From positions 1 through 38,428 of the forward strand of contig JAEWEG010000078.1 in assembly GCA_023389575.1 (NCBI GenBank): DNA of 38,428 nt. The letters are read 5' to 3'. The DNA is from Chloroflexota bacterium (lineage in GTDB: Bacteria; Chloroflexota; Chloroflexia; Thermomicrobiales; UBA6265). This document shows positions 8,153-16,667 of the stretch, piece after piece (the first letter of the stretch is position 1; every line of letters begins with the position of its first letter). A program made the position numbers and the translations under genes. The notes beneath the pieces were generated by a model. It had not been told where the DNA came from, did no database searches, and saw nothing but the letters and a program-made list of their open reading frames with translations.

Positions 8153-9148
8153 ATGCGATTTGGGCGAATACGAGCAATGCTGGCACTGGTGCTGGCGTTG
8201 ATGGTGGGATTGGCGAGCGGGTCCCAGATGGTGGCCGCGCAGAACTCGACGCCGGCCGCATCGCCGGCTGGGACGGCGAACGGCATCGAGGGCGCGGTCG
8301 CCTGGCTTGAAGCCCAGCAACTCGAGGATGGCGGATTCCCCGGCTTCTCCGCCGAGAGCGATCCTGGCTTCACCCTGGATGTGCTGGTGGCGCTGGGCGC
8401 CGCTCGAAACAGTGGAGTCGACGCACAGGCAACGATCGACGCGGCGGTGAACTACCTGGCGGCCGAAGACCACGCGTTGGTCTTTGCCCAGACGGGCGTG
8501 GGCCAGTCGGCGAAGCTGATCCTGGGTCTGGCGGCGGTCGGGGTCGACCCGTACGAGTTCGCCAACGTGATGCCCCTCTCCATCATCGAGCAAGGCATCG
8601 ACCCTGAGTCTGGCCTCTACGGAACCGGTTTGTACGACCACGCGCTCGCCATCCTGGCGCTGGCGGCGGTGGGTGAGGACGTTCCGCAACCGGCGATCGA
8701 CCTGCTGGCCACAGGCCAGGCGGACAACGGCGGCTGGGGCTTCGATGGTTCACCGGACGACGCCAACGTGGACAGCAACACCACGGCGCTGGTGGTCCAG
8801 GCCCTGTTCGCGATCGGTGAAGGCGAGAGCGATGCGGCGACTGGCGGGCTTGGGTACCTCGACGCGGTGTGGAGCGACGACGGCGCAACCTACAACCTGG
8901 CGGAAGGAGCGATACCGGATTCCAACTCGACGGCGCTCGCTATCCAGGCGTTCGTCGCGGCCGGGCGCGATGTGAGCGAACTCGAACCGGCCCTGGCCGG
9001 ATTCCAGAACGACAACGGGGCGTTCTTCTTCAATGCCGACGACACGATGGACAATGCGTTCTCGACGGTGCAGGCGATCCCAGCGCTCGCGGGCCAGGCG
9101 TTCCCGGTCCTGGGCGACAGTTCGTCCAGCGCGATGGTCGCGAACTGA
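8153..9148 (+). CDS. Secreted alpha/alpha-toroid protein, transcobalamin alpha-domain-like
   Basis: A 331-residue exported protein with a Sec signal peptide (about 1-30, ending MVAAQ) and a short Pro/Ser/Thr linker. The rest is a series of prenyltransferase/squalene-cyclase-type helical repeats: GAVAWLEAQQLEDGGFPGF, AKLILGLAAVG, ALAILALAAVG, QADNGGWGFDG, TTALVVQALFAIG, TALAIQAFVAAG and FQNDNGAFFF. The end, TVQAIPALAGQAFPVL, recalls the segment that closes the alpha barrel of vertebrate intrinsic factor and transcobalamin (from memory, not aligned). GGAGG lies 7 nt before ATG 8153. It is the first gene after the cobalamin riboswitch and terminator, and the next gene starts 1 nt after its stop. 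I infer extracytoplasmic cobalamin capture; the fold call is firmer than the ligand. Confidence 0.75.
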   Translation: MRFGRIRAMLALVLALMVGLASGSQMVAAQNSTPAASPAGTANGIEGAVAWLEAQQLEDGGFPGFSAESDPGFTLDVLVALGAARNSGVDAQATIDAAVNYLAAEDHALVFAQTGVGQSAKLILGLAAVGVDPYEFANVMPLSIIEQGIDPESGLYGTGLYDHALAILALAAVGEDVPQPAIDLLATGQADNGGWGFDGSPDDANVDSNTTALVVQALFAIGEGESDAATGGLGYLDAVWSDDGATYNLAEGAIPDSNSTALAIQAFVAAGRDVSELEPALAGFQNDNGAFFFNADDTMDNAFSTVQAIPALAGQAFPVLGDSSSSAMVAN

Positions 9149-9149
9149 C

Positions 9150-9842
9150 ATGCGGGATTTGTGGCCGAACCAGGCCAATCGCGTTCGCGCGCTTGTGCTG
9201 GCCCTCGTGACACTGGGTCTCCTGTGGACGCAGGCCGGAGCGACGGACAAGGTCAACGTGGCGGGTCTGCTCGTTGACTACGGCGACGGTCGCGTCTCCT
9301 ATGTCGTGATTCCGTTCGAGGAAGAGAGCATCACCGGCATCGAGCTGTTCCAGCGGAGCGGACTCGACCTGCTGACCGTCGACATGGGCGGGATGGGCGC
9401 GGCGGTGTGCGAAATCGAGGATGTCGGCTGCGACCTCAGCGCCTGCCGAACACGGATGTGCCAGACCGGCGATCCGGACTCTCCGTTCTGGCGGCACATG
9501 ATGAGCACCGACGACGATACCTGGCGATTTTCCACCCGCGGAGCCAGCGCCACCGCCGTCGAGGATGGCGATGTGTTCGCCTGGTTCTGGAGCGGAGGCG
9601 ACCCAACGGGCCCCTCGCTGTCGCTCGACGAACTGGCGCGGCAGGCGGGCCTCGACCTGGACGAGGTCCGGCAATCAGCGCCGGGCGACCTCAACGCGAC
9701 CATCGTAACCATTGGCGGTGAACTCGACGAGGACGACCCGACCAGCAATTGGCAAGTCCTCACCGGTGCGGCGGTCCTGCTGGCGGTGGCCGCGCTTGGT
9801 GGCTTCGCCCTGTACCGCTCGCGGCCGCGCGACGCGCCATGA
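9150..9842 (+). CDS. Membrane-anchored DUF4430-like (transcobalamin beta-domain-like) protein
   Basis: A 230-residue protein: signal peptide or anchor (about 12-31), an extracytoplasmic domain (about 36-150), an acidic linker, and a C-terminal transmembrane helix (about 201-222) with a short basic cytoplasmic tail. The domain shows DUF4430-like features: LLVDYGDGRVSYVVIP, then TGIELFQRSGLDLL, FWRHMMSTDDDTWRF and VEDGDVFAWFWSGG. As I recall, DUF4430 is the Pfam family of the beta-domain of intrinsic factor and transcobalamin. Four cysteines (87, 94, 99, 104) cluster mid-domain and may form disulfides. Its stop overlaps the ecfT start as ATGA. I infer it is the membrane-tethered half of a split B12-binding receptor. 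I chose ATG 9150, right after the previous stop. Confidence 0.7.
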   Translation: MRDLWPNQANRVRALVLALVTLGLLWTQAGATDKVNVAGLLVDYGDGRVSYVVIPFEEESITGIELFQRSGLDLLTVDMGGMGAAVCEIEDVGCDLSACRTRMCQTGDPDSPFWRHMMSTDDDTWRFSTRGASATAVEDGDVFAWFWSGGDPTGPSLSLDELARQAGLDLDEVRQSAPGDLNATIVTIGGELDEDDPTSNWQVLTGAAVLLAVAALGGFALYRSRPRDAP

Positions 9843-10903
9843 CCCCCGCGAGCGATCTGGATTCCCGGACCTGGCTGATGTGGGCCTTCGCCGCCATGTT
9901 GCCCCTGCTCCTGGGTCGCAACCCGTGGCTGACCATGGAAATCCTCATCATCGTGCTGGTGGTGCGGGGGACCTGGCTGGACCGCCACGCGGCCCAGGGC
10001 AACGCCTGGTTCCTTCGAATCGCGCTCGTGATGGCGGCGATCGGAGTGGTGTTCAACGTGCTGACGGTGCACGCCGGTGACCTGGTGTTCGCTTCTCTGC
10101 CGGATGCCTGGCCCGTGATCGGCGGAGACCTGACCTGGAACGCGGTCGCCTACGGCCTGGTCAGCGGCCTCACCCTGTTTGGGCTGGTGCTCACTGGCAT
10201 CACCGTGGCGGCGTTGATTCGCTGGGTCGACCTGTTTCACCTCCTGCCGCCCAGGCTGGCGCCGATCGCGGTGACGGGTTCAGTGGCGTGGGCGTTCCTG
10301 CCACAGACGGCGATCGCCTGGACTAACATCCGGGAGGCGATGGCGATGCGTGGTCACCGCTTCAAGGGCGCGCGCGATTTCGTGCCGATCCTCGTTCCAT
10401 TGCTGGCGAGCGGGCTCGAGCGCTCGCTGGCGATGGCGGAGGCCCTGGAGGCCAGGGGCTTTGGCGTGTCCGTTGGGGGCCTGGCGGACGAGTCACGACG
10501 CCGAACGGGCGAGCTGCTCCACGGCGCGCTCCTGATCGTGGGGCTCGTCGGGCTGGCGGTCGCCGCCTATTGCCTAGCGACTGGACAGGTGTGGTGGGCG
10601 GTCGTGGCCGGGTTGTGCGCGGCGGCGGCGCTCCTGCTTCTGGGCCGCATCGCTCCGGCCCGAGGGCCGCGCACCACCCGCTACCGTGAACTGATGCTCC
10701 GGCGAGCCGACCGGCTGACGATGGGCGGCGCCCTGGTCGCGATCGGCGCGGTTGTGACGTGGTCGGCGGCACACCCCGAGACGATGCAATTCGATACGTA
10801 CCCAACCATGGAGATTCCAACCGTCGAACCGTTGCTGATGGCGGCGCTTTCATTGCTGCTCGTGCCCGCCTTCCTGCGCGCGCCGGAAGCGAGGACGCCA
10901 TGA
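9839..10903 (+). CDS. ECF transporter transmembrane component EcfT (CbiQ family)
   Basis: A 354-residue membrane protein. Hydrophobic helices occur at about 12-45, 58-78, 100-130 and 140-160. The cytosolic coupling segment carries the two ARG-type motifs that insert into the ATPases: EAMAMRGHRF (R171) and EALEARGFGV (R206). Two or three more helices follow, making it longer than a typical CbiQ of about 260 residues. EcfT links EcfA/EcfA' ATPases to a substrate-binding S protein. Its ATG overlaps the DUF4430-like stop and its stop overlaps the ATPase start (both ATGA), so the genes are translationally coupled. The extra C-terminal helices (about 315-350) are unusual and could hold an added function. 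Confidence 0.9.
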   Translation: MTPASDLDSRTWLMWAFAAMLPLLLGRNPWLTMEILIIVLVVRGTWLDRHAAQGNAWFLRIALVMAAIGVVFNVLTVHAGDLVFASLPDAWPVIGGDLTWNAVAYGLVSGLTLFGLVLTGITVAALIRWVDLFHLLPPRLAPIAVTGSVAWAFLPQTAIAWTNIREAMAMRGHRFKGARDFVPILVPLLASGLERSLAMAEALEARGFGVSVGGLADESRRRTGELLHGALLIVGLVGLAVAAYCLATGQVWWAVVAGLCAAAALLLLGRIAPARGPRTTRYRELMLRRADRLTMGGALVAIGAVVTWSAAHPETMQFDTYPTMEIPTVEPLLMAALSLLLVPAFLRAPEARTP

Positions 10904-12525
10904 CCGACACCCTGCCGCCAATGGCGGAAATGACCGATGTGGCCTATCGCTACCCTGGCCGGCGGGAGTCCGCGCTGTTCGAAGAACGGTGGACGGTCGA
11001 GGCCGGGTCCTTCGTGCTCGTGGTGGGCCGGTCGGGAAGCGGGAAGTCAACCCTGCTGCGTTGCCTGAACGGGTTGGTTCCGCACTTCTCCGGCGGGGCA
11101 TTCGGTGGCGTGGTCCGGGTCAACGGACGGGACACTCGCGATCTCGGACCGAGAGACTTGAGCCCGGACGTCGGATTCGTGTTCCAGGACCCTGAATCAC
11201 AAATGGTGACGGATCGGGTCGACAGCGAGATCGCGTTCGGCCTGGAGCAGCATGGCGTCGACCGGATCACGATGCGGAAGCGGGTGGAGGAGGCGCTGGA
11301 CTACCTGGGAATCGAGCCGCTGCGTCACCGGCGCCCTCAGGAGCTTTCCGGCGGCGAGCGTCAGCGAGTGGCGATCGCGGCAGCCCTCGCGATCCAGCCA
11401 AAGCTGATCGTCCTGGATGAGCCGACAAGCCAACTCGATCCGTGGAGCGCGGAAGATGTGCTGACGGTCCTGACCCGTCTCAATGACGATTTCGGCCTGA
11501 CCGTGGTCATCGCGGAGCACCGGCTCGAACGGCTGATGAGCCGGGCGGACGTGGTTCGGTACATGGAAGGTGGCGACACACCACCCGTTTCCGGTTCTCC
11601 GCGCGAGATCGCGGCCAGGATCGACGCCGAACCATTGCCGCCAGTCACGCGGCTGGCGAGAGGCCTGAACCATCCGTTCCTGCCGCTGACCGTGAAGGAA
11701 GCACGTTCGACATTCTCGCGGGAACTCATCGCGGGGAGATCGCCTATCGAGGGTCCCGCCTCGGCCGGCGAGGTCGTTGCCTCGGTGAAGGGAGCGACGG
11801 TCACGCTGGGTGGCCGGGCGGTGCTGGAGAACCTTTCGGTGGACATCCGGGAAGGCGAACTCGTGGCGCTGATGGGTCGCAACGGAAGCGGAAAAACGAC
11901 GCTATTGCGAACCATCGCGGGCCTGCAGCCGGTAACCGGAGGTGAGGTCGTCACACTCGGGCTCGACATGTCCCGGCATGAACCCGCGGACCTTAAAGGG
12001 AAGGTAGGGTATGTACCCCAGCAAGCGACCTCCCTGTTCTTCCGGGAGCATCTCAGGGACGAACTGGCGTTCACCGGCAGGTCGCGGCGGACGAGCGTGG
12101 ATATCGAAGGCGTGCTGCGCCAGTTTGGGCTGGAGGGGAAAGCGGACGCGCATCCGCTCGACCTTAGCGGAGGTGAGCGCGAACGCGCCGCGATGGCGAC
12201 GGTGATGGGGGGAAATCCCCGCATGTTGCTGCTGGACGAACCAACCCGCGGGATGGACGCCTGGCGAAAGCACGAGCTCGCCCGTCACCTGAAAGCACTC
12301 CAGGCACGCGGTGTCGCCATCGTGATGGTGACGCATGATGTGGAACTGGTGGCGGAATGTGCCTCCCGGGTGGTCATGCTCGGCGACCGTGAGGTCCTCA
12401 CCGACGGCACGCCACGGGATGTGCTGACCGGCTCGCTTTCCTACACGACCCAGGTAAACAAGGTGTTCGGCGGGCGGTGGCTGACCGTGGAGGACATCAC
12501 GTCCAACGCGCGGGCGGACGGGTAG
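10900..12525 (+). CDS. Fused double ECF ATPase (EcfA-EcfA')
   Basis: A 541-residue protein with two complete ABC ATPase domains. The first (about 8-245) has Walker A GRSGSGKST (43-51), FQDPESQM, LSGGERQRVAIA and LIVLDEPTSQLD, with a switch histidine in AEHRLE. The second (about 292-530) has GRNGSGKTT (326-334), YVPQQ, LSGGERERAAM, MLLLDEPTRGMD and VTHD. FQDPE(S/N)Q in the first half is characteristic of ECF/CbiO ATPases. Many ECF systems encode EcfA and EcfA' separately; here they are fused. ATG 10900 overlaps the ecfT stop. It ends 11 bp from the convergent hydrolase gene, with no obvious terminator between. Confidence 0.92.
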   Translation: MTDTLPPMAEMTDVAYRYPGRRESALFEERWTVEAGSFVLVVGRSGSGKSTLLRCLNGLVPHFSGGAFGGVVRVNGRDTRDLGPRDLSPDVGFVFQDPESQMVTDRVDSEIAFGLEQHGVDRITMRKRVEEALDYLGIEPLRHRRPQELSGGERQRVAIAAALAIQPKLIVLDEPTSQLDPWSAEDVLTVLTRLNDDFGLTVVIAEHRLERLMSRADVVRYMEGGDTPPVSGSPREIAARIDAEPLPPVTRLARGLNHPFLPLTVKEARSTFSRELIAGRSPIEGPASAGEVVASVKGATVTLGGRAVLENLSVDIREGELVALMGRNGSGKTTLLRTIAGLQPVTGGEVVTLGLDMSRHEPADLKGKVGYVPQQATSLFFREHLRDELAFTGRSRRTSVDIEGVLRQFGLEGKADAHPLDLSGGERERAAMATVMGGNPRMLLLDEPTRGMDAWRKHELARHLKALQARGVAIVMVTHDVELVAECASRVVMLGDREVLTDGTPRDVLTGSLSYTTQVNKVFGGRWLTVEDITSNARADG

Positions 12526-12536
12526 CGGACGGCGCC

Positions 12537-13919
12537 CTAGCCGCCGTTCTCCGGATTCGGCACGTCGCTTTCGGTCGCGGGATCGAGGTTCTCGGCTCGA
12601 AAGCGGTTCTCTGGGTCCCACAGCATCCAGCCAGAGGTGCCGTGTTCGTTGGCGGCCGCGATCTGCGCGCGGACCTGCTCCGGGCCGTAGGGCGTCATGC
12701 CGTACAAGTCGAAGTCCTGCAGCCACGGCCGGATTTGCAGCGACCGGCCGCCAAGCCGCTCGACGCCACCCTGGAGGCTGATATCCACGATCTCGTACGG
12801 GAAGTCGTTTGGATGCCCGGGCAGACCGAACTGTCCCTCCGAGTAGTGGGATGGGTAGACCATCGGGCTCAGGTAGTCCACGTGCTGGGCCAGGCTGGCG
12901 AAGTGCTGGCCAATTCCAAGGTCGTCATCGACCACCATGGTGAATCCGAAAACATCGGCCGACTGCCGAGCGCCGGTGGGGAGCAACCGGCGCCGCGATT
13001 CGTCGAGAAAGCCTTCGATGGCGGCCTGGCGCGCTTCCTGGGTGTAGGGTTGGCCAAAGTCCATCGTGGTGAGATCACCGTCGGAGGGGAAGCGGATGTA
13101 GTCGTACTGGATTTCGTCGAATCCGGCCGTGGCGGCCTCCACGGCAAGGTCGAGGTTTGGCGTCCACAACTCGCGCTCCATCGGGTTGACCCAGGCAACT
13201 CCATTGAAGTCGCGCCACGGCCCACCGGACACGGTATCGCGGATCGCGAGGTCGGGATGCGCCTCGGCGACGATGCTGTCCTTGAACACCACGAGGCGGG
13301 CGATGGTGTAGATGTTTGACTGGTCAAAACGATCGAGCAATTCGGCGAGGTCGTAGGCGGGCCGGACGGCCCCTGCCTCGTGATAGAACTCCACACCTGT
13401 CTCGTACCAGATCCATTCTTCCTTGATGTCGACCACCACGGCGTTGGCGTTCGTGGTGTTGATGATCTCGATGAGCGCGTCGACCTGGTCGAGCGACGTG
13501 GTGACCACCGGATTGAAGTAGAGGGCGTGGATCGGCCTCACGTCGAGCCGAACGATGAGACGGGGATCGAAGTCGGCGGGCGTGACTCGATGATCGCGGT
13601 ACCCTGCGGCGCTGACCCGCAACGCGTTCGGGTTCTCGATGGCACCGGCCTCGAACGAGAAGATCCCGTCGGCGCCCGTGATCGCCAGATCCGCTCCATC
13701 GGAAATCCGGGCACCCTGGATCGGCGCGCCATTCCCATCGAGCACCATTCCTTCGATGGACGGTCCATGAGGCGTGGCTGGCTGGGCGCTGGAATCGCCG
13801 GCGGTCAACACCACGGCGAGCCCTACCAGGACGACGATCGCCAGCGCGATGCTTGCGGGGATGACGCTCCGAAGCGGGTATCCGATGGACTGAATCCTAC
13901 GTCTCATTACGAGATTCAT
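12537..13919 (-). CDS. Secreted putative glycoside hydrolase (DUF4015), copy 2
   Basis: A 460-residue protein with an N-terminal signal anchor (about 18-42), a carboxypeptidase-regulatory-like beta domain (about 52-110: IEGMVLDGNGAPIQGARISDG) and a TIM-barrel-like DUF4015 putative glycosyl hydrolase domain (about 112-445). Recognisable blocks are ALYFNPVVTTS, VVDIKEEWIWYETGV, NIYTIARLVVFKD, VAWVNPMERELW, FDEIQYDYIRFPSDGDL and GTSGWMLWDPENRF. The acidic residues in VDIKEE and DEIQYDYIRFP are likely active-site positions, by family analogy. No substrate can be assigned. Its ATG overlaps the stop of the upstream paralogue as ATGA, so the two are co-translated. Confidence 0.85.
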   Translation of the reverse strand: MNLVMRRRIQSIGYPLRSVIPASIALAIVVLVGLAVVLTAGDSSAQPATPHGPSIEGMVLDGNGAPIQGARISDGADLAITGADGIFSFEAGAIENPNALRVSAAGYRDHRVTPADFDPRLIVRLDVRPIHALYFNPVVTTSLDQVDALIEIINTTNANAVVVDIKEEWIWYETGVEFYHEAGAVRPAYDLAELLDRFDQSNIYTIARLVVFKDSIVAEAHPDLAIRDTVSGGPWRDFNGVAWVNPMERELWTPNLDLAVEAATAGFDEIQYDYIRFPSDGDLTTMDFGQPYTQEARQAAIEGFLDESRRRLLPTGARQSADVFGFTMVVDDDLGIGQHFASLAQHVDYLSPMVYPSHYSEGQFGLPGHPNDFPYEIVDISLQGGVERLGGRSLQIRPWLQDFDLYGMTPYGPEQVRAQIAAANEHGTSGWMLWDPENRFRAENLDPATESDVPNPENGG

Positions 13920-15541
13920 TCAGAGGTCCGAATCGGGCGATCGCGGCGCCGGCTTGCCGGGGAAGGCGAGGCGACCGGGCTCGCTGGCGGTGTCGCCGAG
14001 GTGGGCGAAGCGATTGGCGTGGAGTCGTCCGCGAAGCCTCCCGGGTGATAGTTGTTGTTCGGATCCCAAAGCATCCAGCCGGAGACGCCATACTCCTCGG
14101 CGGCCTCGATTTGGGCGCGCACCTCGGCGTCGCCATAGGGCGTCAGGCCGGGGAAGCTGAAGTCCTGGAGCCAGGGACGAACCCGCAGCATGTCTCCATC
14201 GAGCTTTTCACCGGCGCGGCGCATGCTGATGGCGGTCGACTCGTAAGGAAAGTCGTTTGGATGGCCATCGACGGCGAGCGAGCCGTTTGGCCAGTGGGAT
14301 GGGTAAATCATGGGGCTAATGTAATCCACATGCTGAGCGACAAGTGGGAAATTCTGACCGATCCCGAGATCATCGTCGACGATAACGGTGAAGCCAAACA
14401 CATCGGCGGAAGTCCGGACGCCCAATGGTGCAAGTCGCTCCTGGGAACGTGAGAGGAAACCGTTGATCGCCTTCTCCCGGTTCTCCTGGGTGTTGTCGAG
14501 TCCGAAGTCCATCGTCGAGAAATCGCCATCGGTGGGGAACCGCACATAGTCATACTGGATCTCGTCGAAACCAAACCCGGCGGCCTCGACGGCGAGTTCG
14601 ATGTTGGCGTCCCACAGGGCGTGAACCATGGGGTTCACCCAGGCAACGCCATTGTCGTCGCGCCACAGGTCGCCGGTCTGGTTGTTCAGCACCGCCAGGC
14701 TGGGATCGTGCTGCGCGACGAGGCCGTCCTTGAAGACAACGAGCCGGGCGATGGTGTAGATGCCCTCGGCCTCGAAACGAGCGACCAACTCCCGCATATC
14801 CATCACCGGGCGGACCGTGCCGGCCTCGACAAAAAGTTCGACCTGGGAGTCGTAGTAGATGATCTCTTCCTTGATGTCGATGACGACGGCATTGGCGGCG
14901 GTTGAACTGATCATGTCGATGAAGCGCTGGATGTCTTCTTCGTTCCCGGACATGTTGGGGTTGAAGTAGAGCGCCCTCACTGGCTGGAGTTCGAGCGATA
15001 TCGAAAGCCGTCCGGGCTCGGCGTCAGTCTTTCCCTCCCACAAATGGTAGCCGGACGCCATCACGGTCAGGCTATTTCCCTTGGCATCCAGCTCGAAGAG
15101 GCCGTCGGCGCCGGTAACCGCCATGGTCACGCCGTCGGTGACGATGGCACCCTGAATCGGCTCGCCACCGTCATTGCTGATCAACCCTTCGATACGACTC
15201 GCCGAGGTGGGTGTCGCGGCTGGCGTTCCAGCTGTGGTCGGCGTACCGGACATCGTGGGCGTGCCGGACATCGTGGGCGTGCCGGACACCGATCGCGGTG
15301 GCGAATCGGTGTGCGTTGGGACGCCGGTCGAAGGAGCGATGGGTGGGCTATCATCGGCGGCGGAGGCCGCCTCGGTGGGCTGGATCGCGGATGTGCGAGG
15401 CGGGACTCCGTCCCCATCATCGAGCCGGGCGGCGGCGACCGTCGCGACGAGCGCGACCAGGGCCGCCAGCAGGAGGAAGCTGTGGGACCAGGATATCCAG
15501 GGAAGGGGGGCACCAGGAGGAACGGAAGGTATACGTGGCAC
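13916..15541 (-). CDS. Secreted putative glycoside hydrolase (DUF4015), copy 1
   Basis: A 541-residue paralogue of the next gene with the same domain order: signal anchor (about 18-40), a long Ser/Thr/Pro linker (45-115) with SGTPTM-type repeats, a carboxypeptidase-regulatory-like domain (117-185) and the DUF4015 barrel (about 190-510), then a short Pro/Ser-rich tail. Shared blocks include ALYFNPNMSG, VIDIKEEIIYYDSQV, GIYTIARLVVFKDGL, GFDEIQYDYVRFPTDGDFSTMDF and GVSGWMLWDPNNNY. The start is GTG 15541. The linker and signal suggest display outside the membrane. The role could be polysaccharide cleavage or cell-wall work; nothing in the sequence decides. Confidence 0.85.
   Translation of the reverse strand: MPRIPSVPPGAPLPWISWSHSFLLLAALVALVATVAAARLDDGDGVPPRTSAIQPTEAASAADDSPPIAPSTGVPTHTDSPPRSVSGTPTMSGTPTMSGTPTTAGTPAATPTSASRIEGLISNDGGEPIQGAIVTDGVTMAVTGADGLFELDAKGNSLTVMASGYHLWEGKTDAEPGRLSISLELQPVRALYFNPNMSGNEEDIQRFIDMISSTAANAVVIDIKEEIIYYDSQVELFVEAGTVRPVMDMRELVARFEAEGIYTIARLVVFKDGLVAQHDPSLAVLNNQTGDLWRDDNGVAWVNPMVHALWDANIELAVEAAGFGFDEIQYDYVRFPTDGDFSTMDFGLDNTQENREKAINGFLSRSQERLAPLGVRTSADVFGFTVIVDDDLGIGQNFPLVAQHVDYISPMIYPSHWPNGSLAVDGHPNDFPYESTAISMRRAGEKLDGDMLRVRPWLQDFSFPGLTPYGDAEVRAQIEAAEEYGVSGWMLWDPNNNYHPGGFADDSTPIASPTSATPPASPVASPSPASRRRDRPIRTSE
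15249..15284 (+). repeat. Two identical 18-bp tandem units in the hydrolase linker
   Basis: GACATCGTGGGCGTGCCG occurs twice in direct succession (15249-15266 and 15267-15284), flanked by diverged partial copies. On the minus strand it encodes the SGTPTM repeat of the linker. Being a multiple of three, it can change length without breaking the frame. Confidence 0.85.
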
Positions 15542-15770
15542 TTCGACTCAAGACCAAACGCGTCAGGTTCAGGGACCCAGGAAGCGCCGTTGACCGGCGC
15601 GTCGTCACCAGCGTGACGTTCGTTCCATGATGGTGCCCGCGCGGGGTCGGGAACAAGCAGCACGGGCCGCCTGTTGGTCCCTGGCTGGCCCGGGAGTTTG
15701 GTCCTGGCGCCTCCCGGAAGGATGCCGGCGCCACCAGTTCGCCTGCCGCTTCTGGTATGTCTGGAACGAA
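15542..15770. other. Intergenic region upstream of the hydrolase pair
   Basis: About 230 bp between the hydrolase start and the aldolase terminator. It presumably carries the hydrolase promoter. A short palindrome, CGTCAC-N4-GTGACG, lies near 15604-15617. I see no gene and no confident promoter. Confidence 0.35.
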
Positions 15771-15804
15771 CGAAGCCCATCCGGCGCGGGCCGGATGGGC
15801 TTCG
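15771..15804 (-). terminator. Hairpin terminator of the aldolase gene
   Basis: A perfect 15-bp stem (CGAAGCCCATCCGGC at 15771-15785, complement at 15790-15804) with a 4-nt loop, 24 bp beyond the minus-strand aldolase stop. There is no long T tract on the minus side. Confidence 0.65.
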
Positions 15805-15827
15805 TGTGCTTCGAGGATGGGCGAGAT

Positions 15828-16667
15828 CTAGTAGCGGACGGTGGTCCCCGCCTCGGCGGCCTCGGTTTCAAGCTGCTGGAAGCGTTCCGACGCGGTCCAG
15901 TTGATGGTGGCGAGGTCTTCACTCAGCTTGCCGACCATGTAGCGAAGTTCGCTGGCCATGGCGCAGAACTGGAACCCCTGGCCGATCCGGAAGTTCACGC
16001 CCTCGGCGCCGGAGGTGTGAATACCGGTGGCGACGCCGTGCTTCTTGCACGTATCGCGAATCGTCATGATGGCCTCGACCAGTTCCGGGTTGTCGCTTTC
16101 CAGCGGCACGCCCAGGCCCAGACCCATGGAGGCGGCGAGGTCGTTCGGGCCGATGAAGCAGGCATCGACGCCTGGCACGGAGAGGATCTCGTCGGCGTTG
16201 CGAACGCCTTCGATGTGCTCGATCTGGAGGACAACGAGGACCTGCTCGTTGGCGGCGCGGAAGTATTCGGCGCCGGACGAATCCCAACTGAGGGCGTGGC
16301 GACCGCCGCCGACGCTTCGATTGCCATCCGGATAGTAGCGCGCGGCCTGAACGGCCCGCTCGGCCTCTTCGCGGGTGTTGACCATCGGCACGACCACACC
16401 CCAGGCGCCGGCGTCGAGCACGCGCTTGAAGTTCTCGGGCGAGTTCCAGGGAATCCGCACCATCGGCGCGATGCCGGCGGCGGTCATCGAGGCGAACATC
16501 TGGGCGAGCGTCCTGATATCCACCGGATTGTGCTCGGCGTCGACCACGAGCCAGTCAAACCCAACCTTGCTGATGTATTCGGCGGCCTCGGGCGAGGGCA
16601 ACGACAGCCACGTACCGATCGACGGCTCACCAGCCTCGAGACGCTTCCGAACATGATTGACACGCAT
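15828..16667 (-). CDS. HpcH/HpaI family aldolase (2-keto-3-deoxy acid aldolase type)
   Basis: About 279 residues. This class II pyruvate aldolase family cleaves 2-keto-3-deoxy sugar acids or 4-hydroxy-2-oxo acids to pyruvate plus an aldehyde, with a divalent metal. Family motifs present: GTWLSLPSPEAAEYI, FDWLVVDAEHNP (catalytic His), PMVRIPWNS, VLDAGAWGVVVPMV, VLQIEHIEGVRN (metal-binding Glu) and FIGPNDLAASMG (metal-binding Asp). ATG 16667 begins MRVNHVRKRLEAGEPSIGTW, as relatives do; a start at 16700 would add 11 atypical residues. Lying near a sugar importer, a zinc dehydrogenase and an enolase-superfamily dehydratase, it probably performs the last step of a non-phosphorylated sugar-acid route. 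Confidence 0.9.
   Translation of the reverse strand: MRVNHVRKRLEAGEPSIGTWLSLPSPEAAEYISKVGFDWLVVDAEHNPVDIRTLAQMFASMTAAGIAPMVRIPWNSPENFKRVLDAGAWGVVVPMVNTREEAERAVQAARYYPDGNRSVGGGRHALSWDSSGAEYFRAANEQVLVVLQIEHIEGVRNADEILSVPGVDACFIGPNDLAASMGLGLGVPLESDNPELVEAIMTIRDTCKKHGVATGIHTSGAEGVNFRIGQGFQFCAMASELRYMVGKLSEDLATINWTASERFQQLETEAAEAGTTVRY

Noticed and set aside
15249..15284. Possible CRISPR or regulatory repeat array
   Set aside because: The 18-bp units are contiguous without spacers and encode an in-frame Thr/Pro linker.
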